This document shows, one piece after another, positions 41,878 to 50,881 of a DNA stretch of 64,000 nucleotides; positions within the stretch are counted from its first letter, which is position 1; each line of letters begins with the position of its first letter. Below the pieces are notes generated by a model. That model was not told where the DNA came from. It searched no databases and saw only the letters and a list, made by a program, of their open reading frames with translations. The DNA lies in the NCBI RefSeq assembly GCF_023016155.1, contig NZ_JALKBG010000008.1, positions 622,501 to 686,500 of the forward strand, written 5' to 3'. The translations under genes and the position numbers were made by a program. The stretch is from Aliiroseovarius sp. F20344. Lineage in GTDB: Bacteria; Pseudomonadota; Alphaproteobacteria; Rhodobacterales; Rhodobacteraceae.

Positions 41878-42639
41878 TTACCAGGTCGCGCCCGGATAGG
41901 CGCGCTGCAACCATTGCATGCTGGTCAAAAGGTGGCCCAGATGCTCGGTGTGCATATACCCGGTGCGTCCGCCTTTGTGGTGGAACACGTCGGTGGGCAC
42001 GGTCAGTGTCGCTTGGTTCAGAAATTTGCCAACAAAGGCGTCGTATTCTTCGCGCAAGGAAGCAGGGTCGGGGGCAATGCCTGCCTTGACCATAGCCGCG
42101 TCGACATCGTCACCATCAAACATCTCGCCCACATAGGGCCAGAGGTAATCCAGCGCAGCTTGCATCCGCTTGTGGCTTTCTTCGGTCCCGTCGCCCAGAC
42201 CGACCACCGTGTCGCCGGAGCGTTCCACGTGATAGGCCACTTCTTTGGACGCCTTGGCCGCAATCTCGGCCACGCGGGCGTCGGACGAGGTCATCAAACG
42301 GCCCAGCATGATCGAGGACCACGCGTCATAAAGGAACTGGCGCATCAGGGTTTGACCGAAATCGCCATTGGGCAATTCGACCAACAACACATTGCGGAAA
42401 TCCCAAGCGTCGCGCAGGAAAGCCAGATCATCAGCCGAACGGTCTTTGCCTTCAACTTCGCCCGCAAGTCCCAGCCAGAATTGCGTCTGACCGATAAGGT
42501 CCAGCGCGGTGTTCGCTAGTGCAATGTCTTCTTCCAGCACGGGCGACAGGCCGCACCATTCGCTGACGCGGTGGCCAAGGATCAGGCTGTTGTCGCCCAT
42601 CCTCAGCAGGAATTCGAAAAGAGCTTTTTGATCCGCCAT
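41878..42639 (-). CDS. paaC: Phenylacetyl-CoA epoxidase structural subunit PaaC
   Basis: This 253-residue ferritin-like subunit lacks a catalytic di-iron centre in the family and stabilises PaaA in the epoxidase complex. Conserved PaaC stretches are LILGHRVSEWCGLSPVLEEDIALANTALDLIGQ and KEVAYHVERSGDTVVGLGDGTEESHKRMQAAL. The ATG at 42639 overlaps the paaB stop as TGATG; a GTG one codon earlier is less likely. It is translationally coupled within paaABCDE. Confidence 0.94.
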   Translation of the reverse strand: MADQKALFEFLLRMGDNSLILGHRVSEWCGLSPVLEEDIALANTALDLIGQTQFWLGLAGEVEGKDRSADDLAFLRDAWDFRNVLLVELPNGDFGQTLMRQFLYDAWSSIMLGRLMTSSDARVAEIAAKASKEVAYHVERSGDTVVGLGDGTEESHKRMQAALDYLWPYVGEMFDGDDVDAAMVKAGIAPDPASLREEYDAFVGKFLNQATLTVPTDVFHHKGGRTGYMHTEHLGHLLTSMQWLQRAYPGATW

Positions 42640-42923
42640 CACATGTGCCCCACTTCGTCAGGAATGTCGAAGAAGGTCGGGTGACGATAAACCTTCGAGT
42701 TCGAGGGCTCGTACAGCGGGCCTTTTTCTTCCGGTGAAGAGGCGGCAATGTGCTGGGCTTCGACCACCCATAGCGACACGCCTTCGTTGCGGCGGGTATA
42801 GACGTCGCGGGCATTCTTGATCGCCATTTCAGCGTCAGGGGCGTGCAGGCTGCCCACGTGACGGTGGCTTAGACCATGTTGTCCGCGGATGAAGACTTCC
42901 CAAAGGGGCCATTCTTTTGACAT
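42639..42923 (-). CDS. paaB: Phenylacetyl-CoA epoxidase subunit PaaB
   Basis: This 94-residue small subunit is of family length. The N-terminus is MSKEWPLWEVFIRGQHGLSH, and RHVGSLHAPDAEMAIKNARDVYTRRNEGVSLWVV is conserved. It bridges PaaAC heterodimers in the complex. The frame extends upstream, but only MSKEW at 42923, preceded by GGAGA, fits the family. It lies 11 bp after paaA. Confidence 0.93.
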   Translation of the reverse strand: MSKEWPLWEVFIRGQHGLSHRHVGSLHAPDAEMAIKNARDVYTRRNEGVSLWVVEAQHIAASSPEEKGPLYEPSNSKVYRHPTFFDIPDEVGHM

Positions 42924-42934
42924 GTGATCTCTCC

Positions 42935-43927
42935 TTATTCGGCGGCTGTGCGCGCGGCTGATTTTTTGCGGCCGTGGGCCAGAAGACCATCGCGCACCCA
43001 TGCGCCGTCTTCCCACGCGTTCACGCGTGCTTCCATACGTTCGACGTTGCAGGGACCTTTGCCCTTGATGACGTTGAAGAATTCGGTCCAATCCGGCTCT
43101 GAGAAGTCGTGGGCACCACGTTCCTCGTTCCATTTCAGGTTTTCGTCTGGGATGGTCAGGCCAAGGTATTTCGCCTGCGGAACGGTCTGGTCAACAAATC
43201 GCTGACGCAGCTCGTCATTGGTGTCGATCTTGATTTTCCACGCCAGCGACTGCGCCGAATGCACGCTGTCTTTGTCGGACGGGCCAAACATCATCAGCGA
43301 CGGATACCAGAACCGGTTCAGTGCATCCTGCGCCATGCGGCGCTGGGCTTCCGTGCCCTCGGCCATCTTCATCATGATGTCGTAGCCTTGGCGCTGGTGA
43401 AAGCTTTCTTCCTTACAGATGCGGATCATCGCGCGGCTGTAAGGGCCGTATGAGGTCCGTTGCAGTGGCACCTGGTTCATGATCGCCGCACCATCAACCA
43501 GCCAACCAACCGCGCCAATATCGGCCCAGTTCAGGGTAGGATAGTTGAAGATCGATGAATACTTCATGCGGCCTGACAGAAGTTCTTCGGTCAGCTCATC
43601 GCGGCTGACACCTAGCGTCTCGGCCGCACAATAAAGGTAGAGCCCATGGCCTGCCTCGTCCTGTACTTTCGCCAGCAAGATCGCTTTACGCTCCAACGTG
43701 GGCGCGCGGGTGATCCAGTTGCCTTCGGGCAGCTGGCCGACGATCTCGGAATGGGCGTGCTGACCAATCTGACGGATCAGCGTGGCGCGATAGTCATCCG
43801 GCATCCAATCCTTGGGTTCGATCTTTTCATCGCGGTCCACGCGATCTTGAAAATTCCGTTCCTCGTCAGACATTTCCTCGCGGGTCTTCACGCCAGTACC
43901 TGCGGTTTTCACCAATTGAGCATACAT
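42935..43927 (-). CDS. paaA: Phenylacetyl-CoA epoxidase catalytic subunit PaaA
   Basis: This 330-residue ferritin-like di-iron subunit epoxidises the ring of phenylacetyl-CoA with O2. The metal motifs are visible as [15 protein letters not shown] (ExxH) and [12 protein letters not shown] (ExxxH region), with [19 protein letters not shown] between. ATG 43927 ([10 protein letters not shown]) is the family start. It is the first epoxidase gene, 2 bp downstream of the thiolase gene. Confidence 0.95.
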   Translation of the reverse strand: MYAQLVKTAGTGVKTREEMSDEERNFQDRVDRDEKIEPKDWMPDDYRATLIRQIGQHAHSEIVGQLPEGNWITRAPTLERKAILLAKVQDEAGHGLYLYCAAETLGVSRDELTEELLSGRMKYSSIFNYPTLNWADIGAVGWLVDGAAIMNQVPLQRTSYGPYSRAMIRICKEESFHQRQGYDIMMKMAEGTEAQRRMAQDALNRFWYPSLMMFGPSDKDSVHSAQSLAWKIKIDTNDELRQRFVDQTVPQAKYLGLTIPDENLKWNEERGAHDFSEPDWTEFFNVIKGKGPCNVERMEARVNAWEDGAWVRDGLLAHGRKKSAARTAAE

Positions 43928-43929
43928 GG

Positions 43930-45132
43930 TCAGATCCTTTCCAGAATAAGAGCAACACCTTGGCCAACGCCGACGCACATTGTGCACAGCGCATAGCGCC
44001 CGCCGGTGCGTTTGAGCTGATAAGCCGCTGTCAAAACAAGTCGTGCGCCGGACATGCCCAGCGGGTGGCCCAGTGCAATCGCACCGCCATTGGGGTTCAC
44101 ACGCGGATCATCATCCGCGACACCAAGTTCGCGCAGCGTGGCAAGGCCTTGGCTTGCGAACGCTTCGTTCAACTCTATCACATCGATCTGGTCGATGGTC
44201 AGTCCGGCCTTATCAAGCGCTTTGCGGCTGGCCGGAACTGGTCCGATGCCCATGACGCGGGGGGCAACGCCGGCGGCCTGCATGGCAACCACGCGGGCCA
44301 TCGGCTTCAGTTTGTTGGCTTTTGCCGCCGCTTCCGAGGCAATCAACATCGCGGCCGCGCCATCGTTCACACCCGAGGCATTTCCAGCGGTGACGGTTAA
44401 GTCGGGACCATTCACGCCACGTAGACCCGACAGCTTTTCAGCCGACGTGCCGGGGCGTGGATGTTCATCCGTGTCGACGATTATCGGGTCGCCTTTGCGC
44501 TGTGGGATGGATACGGGAATGATCTCATCTGTGAACATTCCAGCCTCATTCGCTGCTGCCCAACGGGCTTGACTGCGAGCGGCAAAAGCATCCTGATCTT
44601 CGCGGCTTACGGCGTAATCTTCAGCAACATTGTCAGCTGTCTGCGGCATCGAATGGGTGCCGTGCAATTTGTCCATTTTCGGGTTCACGAAGCGCCAGCC
44701 AATAGTGGTATCGTACACCGCGTTGGCGCGGGTGAAAGCGCTGGTGGCTTTCGGCATCACGAAGGGCGCGCGGCTCATGCTTTCGACGCCACCTGCGATG
44801 CAGATGTCATAGTCGCCTGCCTTGATCCCACGCGCAGCCATGCCCACGGCGTCCATGCCGGATGCACACAGGCGGTTGATCGTGGTGCCCGGAACTTCGA
44901 CCGGCAGGCCGGCCAGAAGGGCGGCCATGCGCGCCACGTTACGGTTGTCTTCGCCCGCTTGGTTGGCCGAGCCATAGATCACGTCGTCGATGGCAGCCCA
45001 GTCCACATTTGGGTTCCGCTCTTTCAAAGCGGCAATTGGCAGTGCGGCCAGATCGTCAGCGCGCACGCCAGACAAAGCGCCGCCGTAACGTCCGATGGGT
45101 GTGCGTACTGCGTCGCAAATGAAAGCTTCCAT
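43930..45132 (-). CDS. paaJ: 3-oxoadipyl-CoA/3-oxo-5,6-dehydrosuberyl-CoA thiolase
   Basis: This 400-residue thiolase has the active cysteine in [17 protein letters not shown] (about residue 90), [13 protein letters not shown], the histidine in [13 protein letters not shown] (about residue 356) and the second cysteine in [16 protein letters not shown] (about residue 386). It cleaves two C2 units in the late phenylacetate pathway and is also the PcaF reaction, so paaJ/pcaF cannot be separated by sequence. ATG 45132 has GGAGGG upstream. It is the promoter-proximal gene of the paa operon; paaG, paaF, paaH and paaK are not in the window. Confidence 0.92.
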   Translation of the reverse strand: MEAFICDAVRTPIGRYGGALSGVRADDLAALPIAALKERNPNVDWAAIDDVIYGSANQAGEDNRNVARMAALLAGLPVEVPGTTINRLCASGMDAVGMAARGIKAGDYDICIAGGVESMSRAPFVMPKATSAFTRANAVYDTTIGWRFVNPKMDKLHGTHSMPQTADNVAEDYAVSREDQDAFAARSQARWAAANEAGMFTDEIIPVSIPQRKGDPIIVDTDEHPRPGTSAEKLSGLRGVNGPDLTVTAGNASGVNDGAAAMLIASEAAAKANKLKPMARVVAMQAAGVAPRVMGIGPVPASRKALDKAGLTIDQIDVIELNEAFASQGLATLRELGVADDDPRVNPNGGAIALGHPLGMSGARLVLTAAYQLKRTGGRYALCTMCVGVGQGVALILERI

Positions 45133-45196
45133 TAATCCCTCCAAGGGCAGACCGAGCGCGGGCCAAGAAGCTTAGGCGGCGGCTCGAAGTATTGCT

Positions 45197-45208
45197 GACC
45201 GTTTGGTC
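45197..45208. promoter_or_regulatory. Operator-like palindrome at the paa promoter
   Basis: GACCGTTTGGTC is a near-palindrome placed directly downstream of the -10 box of the paa promoter, where a repressor would block initiation. It could bind PaaX or a TetR-type PaaR-like factor encoded elsewhere. A second repeat, TGTTACG (45245-45251) with CGTAACA (45276-45282), lies just upstream of the -35. Confidence 0.5.
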
Positions 45209-45209
45209 G

Positions 45210-45238
45210 AATATAGGGCGAAATACGATTCGCCTCAA
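45210..45238 (-). promoter_or_regulatory. Sigma70-type promoter of the paa operon
   Basis: On the minus strand TTGAGG (45238-45233) is followed after exactly 17 bp by TATATT (45215-45210), 78 bp upstream of the thiolase start. Confidence 0.65.
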
Positions 45239-45293
45239 TAGATATGTTACGGAAATTTACTGAAGTTAAGTCTGGCGTAACAAGTGGGGGCGA

Positions 45294-46232
45294 CTATCCC
45301 GCAGCCCCCAGAAGTGTAAGCCAACCCCAGGCCGTGAAGATCGACAAGGTGGTGCCCACCAAAACAGTGGTGGCTGCGATGCGTTTGCCAACGCCGTAGA
45401 AGCTGGCAAAGACATATGCGTTGATGCCCGGAGCGCTCGCAGCCGTAAGAACTGCGGACCTGAAGGCTGCAGTTTCTAGTCCCTGCGCGCTGCCCAAACT
45501 CCACGTGATTGCCGGATGCAGGATTAACGAGACCGCACAGAGGTAGGCAACAATCTTCATGTCCCCCTCGGGCCGGTACAGGAACAACACGCCGCCGAGC
45601 GCAAACAATGCGGTTGGAAGACCCGCGCGGGCTATCAGAGACAGCGCCTCAACGAGTACGCCGGGAAGAGGCAAGCCTGTAAGGTTCACGACAAACCCTG
45701 CCGCGATGGCCAAAACCAAAACGTTTCGCGACATCGAGCGGCCAATTTGGCGCAAGGTCTGAAGCGCACCCGCGCCCTGAGCGCGCGCAATCTCCATAGC
45801 TGTGATGCCAACAGCGTAGCAGAACGGCGCATGCATCGCGATGATCGCATAGTTTCCAGCCAGCGCATCGGGGCCAAAGGCGCGTTCAGTGATGGGCAGC
45901 CCCAACAACACCGAGTTTGAGAAGAGCGAAACAAAGCCAATGGCAACCGCATCTGTCCAAGGGCGTTGGAACAGATATCTTGCGCCCAGCAGTCCCACAA
46001 GGAACCCCATGAAGGCGCCTGTATAAAAGCTGAGCAACAGCGGGAAGTTGAACTCGGCCCCAAGATCCAGCCGTGCGATGGCGAGGAATAATAGGCAGGG
46101 AATGGCCACGGTTTGCGAGAACTTCATCAACCCGTCGATGGCGCTGTCATTCAGGGCGCCGCGCCAACGCACCAAAAAACCGAACCCAACCACCAAAAAG
46201 ACCGGCAGGATGATGTCGATTAGTGCGTTCAT
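45294..46232 (-). CDS. AEC-family (auxin efflux carrier-like) transporter
   Basis: This 312-residue membrane protein has about ten hydrophobic helices in two five-helix halves, as in the AEC/BART family. It begins MNALIDIILPVFLVVGFGFL, and the GLPITERAFGPDALAGNYAI helix break is typical. Bacterial members export or import malonate, lactate and other small acids; the substrate here is unknown. Its start overlaps the MBL hydrolase stop by 4 bp, making it the last gene of the run starting near 51.7 kb. Confidence 0.9.
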   Translation of the reverse strand: MNALIDIILPVFLVVGFGFLVRWRGALNDSAIDGLMKFSQTVAIPCLLFLAIARLDLGAEFNFPLLLSFYTGAFMGFLVGLLGARYLFQRPWTDAVAIGFVSLFSNSVLLGLPITERAFGPDALAGNYAIIAMHAPFCYAVGITAMEIARAQGAGALQTLRQIGRSMSRNVLVLAIAAGFVVNLTGLPLPGVLVEALSLIARAGLPTALFALGGVLFLYRPEGDMKIVAYLCAVSLILHPAITWSLGSAQGLETAAFRSAVLTAASAPGINAYVFASFYGVGKRIAATTVLVGTTLSIFTAWGWLTLLGAAG

Positions 46233-47044
46233 GGGTGACGAAGGGCCAGCACCATCCCGTCATAAGCGACATCAACATTGTTCGGGGTTTCTGTTGCGAC
46301 CGTGGCATGATCAAGATCGATATGCATATTGGTCAGCACCCCGCGTTTTGTGCCTGTGCGCTGGATCCAGTGCAGCGCGTCGTCCAGGCTGAAATGGGTC
46401 GGGTGGGGCGTGCGCCGCAAGGCATCGATCACGAAGGTCTCAAGCCCTTGCAATATATGCGTGACATCTTCCGGGATGTCACTGACATCCGGCAGATAGG
46501 CCAGATCCCCGATACGGAACCCCAACGCATCCATGCCGCCATGGCGCACCTCGAACGGGGTAAGGCGGATTGTGCCGCCATCGCCTTCGATGACGACATC
46601 CCCGTCGATCGAATGCAAATCCAAAATGGGCGGGTAGTTCGAGCCTTCGGGCTGTACAAACGCATAGCCAAAGCGCGACATCAGCGCGGTCTGTGTGGGG
46701 CTGTCGGCCCAGACAGGGACGCGTTTGCGCATGTTGTAAACGATCATCCGCAGGTCATCGATACCATGCATATGATCAGCGTGGCTGTGGGTATAGACCA
46801 CCGCGTCCAGCGTGCCGACGCCTGCAGCCAAAAGCTGGCTGCGCATGTCTGGCGATGTGTCGATCAGCACACGGGTGATGCCGCCATCTTCCGCCACACG
46901 GGTGACCAATGCCGAACAGCGCGTGCGACGGTTCTTTGGGTTCGTGGGGTCACAATCCCCCCAGTTGCCACCCAAACGCGGCACGCCTCCGGACGAGCCA
47001 CATCCAAGGATGGTGAAGTGGGTGCCGGGCGCCAAATCTGTCAT
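46229..47044 (-). CDS. Metallo-beta-lactamase-fold hydrolase, PhnP-like
   Basis: This 271-residue metallohydrolase starts with FTILGCGSSGGVPRLGGNWG. It carries the zinc signature YTHSHADHMHGIDDLR (HxHxDH, about residue 85) and later metal ligands in EVRHGGMDALGF and NMHIDLDH. The CGSS.GVPR opening resembles PhnP phosphodiesterases acting on cyclic phosphates. No phn genes are near. In this position after tatD it is probably a housekeeping phosphodiesterase. Both ends overlap neighbours by 4 bp. Confidence 0.9.
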   Translation of the reverse strand: MTDLAPGTHFTILGCGSSGGVPRLGGNWGDCDPTNPKNRRTRCSALVTRVAEDGGITRVLIDTSPDMRSQLLAAGVGTLDAVVYTHSHADHMHGIDDLRMIVYNMRKRVPVWADSPTQTALMSRFGYAFVQPEGSNYPPILDLHSIDGDVVIEGDGGTIRLTPFEVRHGGMDALGFRIGDLAYLPDVSDIPEDVTHILQGLETFVIDALRRTPHPTHFSLDDALHWIQRTGTKRGVLTNMHIDLDHATVATETPNNVDVAYDGMVLALRHP

Positions 47045-47844
47045 GCAGTGCCCTCATAAGCGGCGGCTTTGGAAAACAGCCGCTCGAAATTCTCTTCGGT
47101 CTGGGCCGCGAAGTCTTCATAGGACAGATTGTATAACTCAGCTCCAACTTTGGCGGTGTGTACAGTATAGCCCGGCTCGTTACGCTTGCCGCGATAGGGC
47201 GGCGGGGCAAGATACGGCGCGTCAGTTTCTACAAGAATGCGATCCACAGGCGCGGCGGCGAAAATGTCGCGTACCTCTTGGCTGCGCGGGAAGGTCGCAA
47301 TGCCGGACATGGACAGGTAGAACCCCAAATCCAGCGCTGCCTTGGCCAACTCAGGACCAGAACTGAAGCAATGCATGACACAGCTAAACGCACCTTTACC
47401 GTGCTCATCCGTCAATATGCGCGCCATGTCATCATCTGCATCACGCGAATGGATGATGAGGGGCAGGCCAGTTTGCCGTGCCGCTTCGATATGGATCAGC
47501 AGGCTTTCAATCTGCACGTCACGGCTTTCGGCCGTGTAGTGATAATCAAGCCCAGTTTCGCCAATCCCAACGAATTTGGGATGCTCTGCCAAAGCAACAA
47601 GTTCCTCGACGGAAACCATGGGTTCGGATGCGACGCTCATCGGGTGAGTGGCCGCGGCGAAGAAAACAGGGGCGTGCGCGTCTGCAATCGCCTGAACCTG
47701 CGCAAGATTGGCCATCTTGGTGCAAATTGTAACCATGCGGGCCACGCCAGCATCAGCAGCATTGGAAATCACTTCATCCAGACGACCTTCGAAATCCGGG
47801 AAGTCCAGATGGCAGTGGCTGTCGGTAATGCGGGGCGTGCTCAT
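47041..47844 (-). CDS. tatD: TatD-family metal-dependent deoxyribonuclease
   Basis: This 267-residue TIM-barrel hydrolase has metal ligands in ITDSHCHLDF (HxH), the glutamate in VGIGETGLDYHY, histidines in LPLIIHSRDAD and VMHCFSS, and the aspartate in LVETDAPYLAPPPYRG. All typical TatD/YcfH residues are present. The placement between holB and an MBL hydrolase is the common tmk-holB-tatD order. The ATG at 47844 (MSTPRITDSHC) is chosen over the frame start 15 codons upstream. Confidence 0.94.
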   Translation of the reverse strand: MSTPRITDSHCHLDFPDFEGRLDEVISNAADAGVARMVTICTKMANLAQVQAIADAHAPVFFAAATHPMSVASEPMVSVEELVALAEHPKFVGIGETGLDYHYTAESRDVQIESLLIHIEAARQTGLPLIIHSRDADDDMARILTDEHGKGAFSCVMHCFSSGPELAKAALDLGFYLSMSGIATFPRSQEVRDIFAAAPVDRILVETDAPYLAPPPYRGKRNEPGYTVHTAKVGAELYNLSYEDFAAQTEENFERLFSKAAAYEGTA

Positions 47845-47860
47845 TGGGGGCGTCCTTGCC

Positions 47861-48988
47861 TCAGGCGGCCTGTTTCGCCGCCGTATCATTTATCCTGAAA
47901 ACCATATCAAGGATGAGCGCCGCAGGGTCAAGGTTCACTGCCCGACCATGACTGGCGCGGGCGGACAATTCTTGTTGCAAACTGGCCCATGCGCGCGCCG
48001 CATTGGGGCCGGGGGACAGACGCGCCAAACAGGCGGCTTCACCGGGGGCCGCTTCGGCGGCAGGTTGGAACCCAGTGCCGGATCGGGCAAGCCTTGCAAG
48101 GAACAAATCAAACAGCCTAAGGATCAGTTCGAACCGCTCTGCATTGGCTTTCCCAACCGCGCTTTCCGCCAGCTTCAAGGCTTTGGGCCTGTCAAAATCA
48201 CGGTTCGAGAAGATTTGAACCAGATCCGCGTAAACGGCCAACCCATTTTGATGCGTCAGGCGAAGCGCATCGCCAGCCGACCCGGAAGCCAGTTCATTCA
48301 ATCGGATCGTGTCTTCTGGTGTGGGTTGCTCATCCAATCCTTGCATGACTTCGGCAAGTGCCTCGGGCGAGAGCGGTCCAAGCCGAAGTTCGCGACAGCG
48401 CGACCGGATCGTTGGAAGCAGGCGCGATGGCTGGTGGCTGATCAACATAAGGACAGCCCCTTCTGGAGGTTCTTCCAGAAGTTTAAGCAGCGCATTGGCG
48501 GCGTTCGAATTCATTTCGTCCGCCACATCCACGATCACCACGCGGCGTCCTCCACCGGCAGAGGACAGCGCAAAGAAACTTTTCAGCTTGCGCACCTCGT
48601 CCACAGTGATCTCGCCCTTCAGGCGCTTTGCTTTCTCGTCCCAAGGACGTCGCAGCAAAAACAAGCCGGGTTCCGAAAGCGCGGCAATGCGATGTGCAAC
48701 TGGATGGTCTGGCGAAATGTCGAGCGTGTCCGGGGCAGGGGCCGCAAACATGCCCCCGTCATCGGGCGGCGTGGCCAGCAGGAACCGCGCAATCCGCCAA
48801 GCAAGTGTTGCCTTGCCCACGCCACGAGGGCCTGAAATCAGCCAGCCATGATGCATCCGGTCCGAGTTGTACGCAGTCAGAAAGGCTTGTTCAGCCGCGT
48901 CTTGACCTATCAGCCGTTTGGCTTCGCGGGGGTGCGGGGCGCCTTCGACCTGATCTGGCTGTGGAATGTCTTCTGGGTCGGTGCTCAT
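47861..48988 (-). CDS. holB: DNA polymerase III delta' subunit
   Basis: This 375-residue clamp-loader subunit has a AAA+ domain with the P-loop region GWLISGPRGVGKATLAWRIA (residues about 48-67) and the sensor-like SMLISHQPSRLLPTIRSRCRELRLGPL region that contains the SRC motif of clamp loaders. Walker B-like VVIVDVADEMNSNAANALLKLLEEPP is also seen. It is somewhat longer than the E. coli protein, through its N-terminal extension. The start overlaps tmk by 4 bp. Confidence 0.93.
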   Translation of the reverse strand: MSTDPEDIPQPDQVEGAPHPREAKRLIGQDAAEQAFLTAYNSDRMHHGWLISGPRGVGKATLAWRIARFLLATPPDDGGMFAAPAPDTLDISPDHPVAHRIAALSEPGLFLLRRPWDEKAKRLKGEITVDEVRKLKSFFALSSAGGGRRVVIVDVADEMNSNAANALLKLLEEPPEGAVLMLISHQPSRLLPTIRSRCRELRLGPLSPEALAEVMQGLDEQPTPEDTIRLNELASGSAGDALRLTHQNGLAVYADLVQIFSNRDFDRPKALKLAESAVGKANAERFELILRLFDLFLARLARSGTGFQPAAEAAPGEAACLARLSPGPNAARAWASLQQELSARASHGRAVNLDPAALILDMVFRINDTAAKQAA

Positions 48989-49614
48989 CCACGGGCCTCA
49001 ATCTCGGCCAAGGCAGTGGCCAGCACATTTGCTGCAACGATGTTGATATCGCGGGTGCCATCAATCACACGGAAGCGATCCGGGTGGTCCTTCGCAAGCT
49101 TTAGGAAACCAGCACGCATTTTGTGTTGAAGCTCGGCCCCGAAATCTTCGAACCGCTCCTCGGTCCCACCGCGCCCTTTCGCGCGGGCATGGCCAAGGTC
49201 CGGGTCCATATCGATCAGAAAAGTCACATCCGGTTCGCGCCCGATCATCAGATCATGCAGCGCATCCACCTGCGCACGTTTGTCGCCAGAACGTGTGCCT
49301 TGATACATGCGCGAGCTGTCGGCAAAGCGATCGGTGATTACGATCTTTCCGTCTGCCAAAGCCGGATCAATGAGCCGTTCCAGATGGTCGCGGCGTGCAG
49401 CGGTAAACAGCAAAAGCTCGGTTTCAGCAGACCAGCGATCCGGATCGCCTTCCAGAACAAGCGCGCGGATTTCTTCGGCACCATCCGAGCCGCCGGGTTC
49501 GCGGGTCAAAACAACATCGTGCCCCGCATCCTCTAACGCGCTTGCCAGAAGGCGTGCCTGAGTTGACTTGCCCGAGCCGTCAATGCCCTCGAAGCTGATA
49601 AATAATCCGCTCAT
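48985..49614 (-). CDS. tmk: Thymidylate kinase
   Basis: This 209-residue enzyme phosphorylates dTMP to dTDP. It has the P-loop FISFEGIDGSGKSTQARLLA, the DR motif in ITDRFADSSRMYQGTRSG, and the substrate loop TREPGGSDGAEEIR. It is full length. The order dacC-like, tmk, holB, tatD on one strand indicates a shared operon. Its stop overlaps holB. Confidence 0.96.
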   Translation of the reverse strand: MSGLFISFEGIDGSGKSTQARLLASALEDAGHDVVLTREPGGSDGAEEIRALVLEGDPDRWSAETELLLFTAARRDHLERLIDPALADGKIVITDRFADSSRMYQGTRSGDKRAQVDALHDLMIGREPDVTFLIDMDPDLGHARAKGRGGTEERFEDFGAELQHKMRAGFLKLAKDHPDRFRVIDGTRDINIVAANVLATALAEIEARG

Positions 49615-49621
49615 GTTCTGA

Positions 49622-50824
49622 TCAGTTTGTGGCAGAGGATGTGGCGCCGGGAACCACGGCCGGAGGTGGTGTGTCGCCCCCCATGACCAAGGTAATCACC
49701 TTGCCTGCCGCAGCTGTCAGGCGCTTCGTGTATCCTGCGTTCCCGACACCCTGTTCGGCATAAAGCGGAATAACTGTATCGCTTAACCCATCGCGGCTGA
49801 TCACCATCTGTGCCAGCTCTTGCCCTTGAGCGATCGGGGCGGGAATGGGGCCTGTCCAGTTGATGGTTGCAACCATGCCATCGCGCTGCCCGGCTGGGAT
49901 CAGCAGGTTCACATCTTCGGCGGGAACAAGGCCAACCACATCGCTGGACCCCAGCCAAACAGGTGCTTCAGCAACACGTTCGCCCGCTTTGACGGTGGTC
50001 TTCATGGTAAACTGACGGAAGGCCCAGTTCACTATGGCTTCGGCCTCTTCCGCACGTTCCTTTTCGGAGGTCATGCCCGAGATCACGAACACGATGCGGC
50101 GATCCCCTTGTTTGGCTGACCCGACAAGACCATATCCCGCTTCCTGTGTGTGACCGGTTTTCAGACCATCTGCGCCAATCCCCAAGCTAAGCAATGGATT
50201 GCGGTTGAACCGATTGTCCGGTGCGCGGTCCTTATAGTGGTACTCGGTCTGCGAAAAATAACGGTAGTAATCCGGGAAATCGACAATCAAATGGCGCGAC
50301 AACAATGCCAGGTCTTTCATCGACATGCGCTGAAGCGGGTGTGGCCACCCAGATGAATTTCCAAAGCTAGAGTTCTCAAGCCCCATATCGCGGGCACGGT
50401 CGGTCATCATCCGGGCAAAGGCGTCTTCGGTGCCGGCAAGACCTTCCGCGACAGCAACACAGGCGTCGTTCCCAGATTGCACGATGATGCCCTGCAGCAG
50501 GTCTTCGACCGTTGGGCGATCCCCGCGCGTCAAGAACATGGTGGAACCACCCATATTCGCCGCACGGTCCGACACGCCAAACGGTGTCGACAGAGTAACG
50601 CGACCATCGGCCAGTGCCTCGAACAGCATGTTTACGGTCATCAACTTGGACATCGACGCTGGGGGCAGGGGTGTATCAGCATTCTTTTCCAGAATAACTG
50701 TCCCGGTGGTTACATCCAACACGTAGGCAGAGCTTGCCCGCGTGTCGAAGGCGTGCGCCGGTGCTGCGGCAAGAAGAACCAAGGTAACAATGGCTGATAT
50801 GTCTAAGATCAGGTGGCGAAACAT
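49622..50824 (-). CDS. dacC: D-alanyl-D-alanine carboxypeptidase (penicillin-binding protein 5/6 type)
   Basis: This 400-residue periplasmic S11 peptidase trims the terminal D-Ala from peptidoglycan pentapeptides. The signal peptide covers about residues 1-25 (cleavage near APAHA). The serine protease motifs are complete: SxxK in PASMSKLMTV (about residue 60), SxN in VQSGNDACVAV (about 118) and KTG in DGLKTGHTQEAG (about 220). A C-terminal beta domain and tail follow. Gene symbol by analogy; dacA/dacF are alternatives. It is 7 bp upstream of tmk. Confidence 0.93.
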   Translation of the reverse strand: MFRHLILDISAIVTLVLLAAAPAHAFDTRASSAYVLDVTTGTVILEKNADTPLPPASMSKLMTVNMLFEALADGRVTLSTPFGVSDRAANMGGSTMFLTRGDRPTVEDLLQGIIVQSGNDACVAVAEGLAGTEDAFARMMTDRARDMGLENSSFGNSSGWPHPLQRMSMKDLALLSRHLIVDFPDYYRYFSQTEYHYKDRAPDNRFNRNPLLSLGIGADGLKTGHTQEAGYGLVGSAKQGDRRIVFVISGMTSEKERAEEAEAIVNWAFRQFTMKTTVKAGERVAEAPVWLGSSDVVGLVPAEDVNLLIPAGQRDGMVATINWTGPIPAPIAQGQELAQMVISRDGLSDTVIPLYAEQGVGNAGYTKRLTAAAGKVITLVMGGDTPPPAVVPGATSSATN

Positions 50825-50881
50825 GGTCAGATTTACGTCCTATAGGTGGGCCGGGTGGCCTGGATTTCGAGTGTTCCGGTG

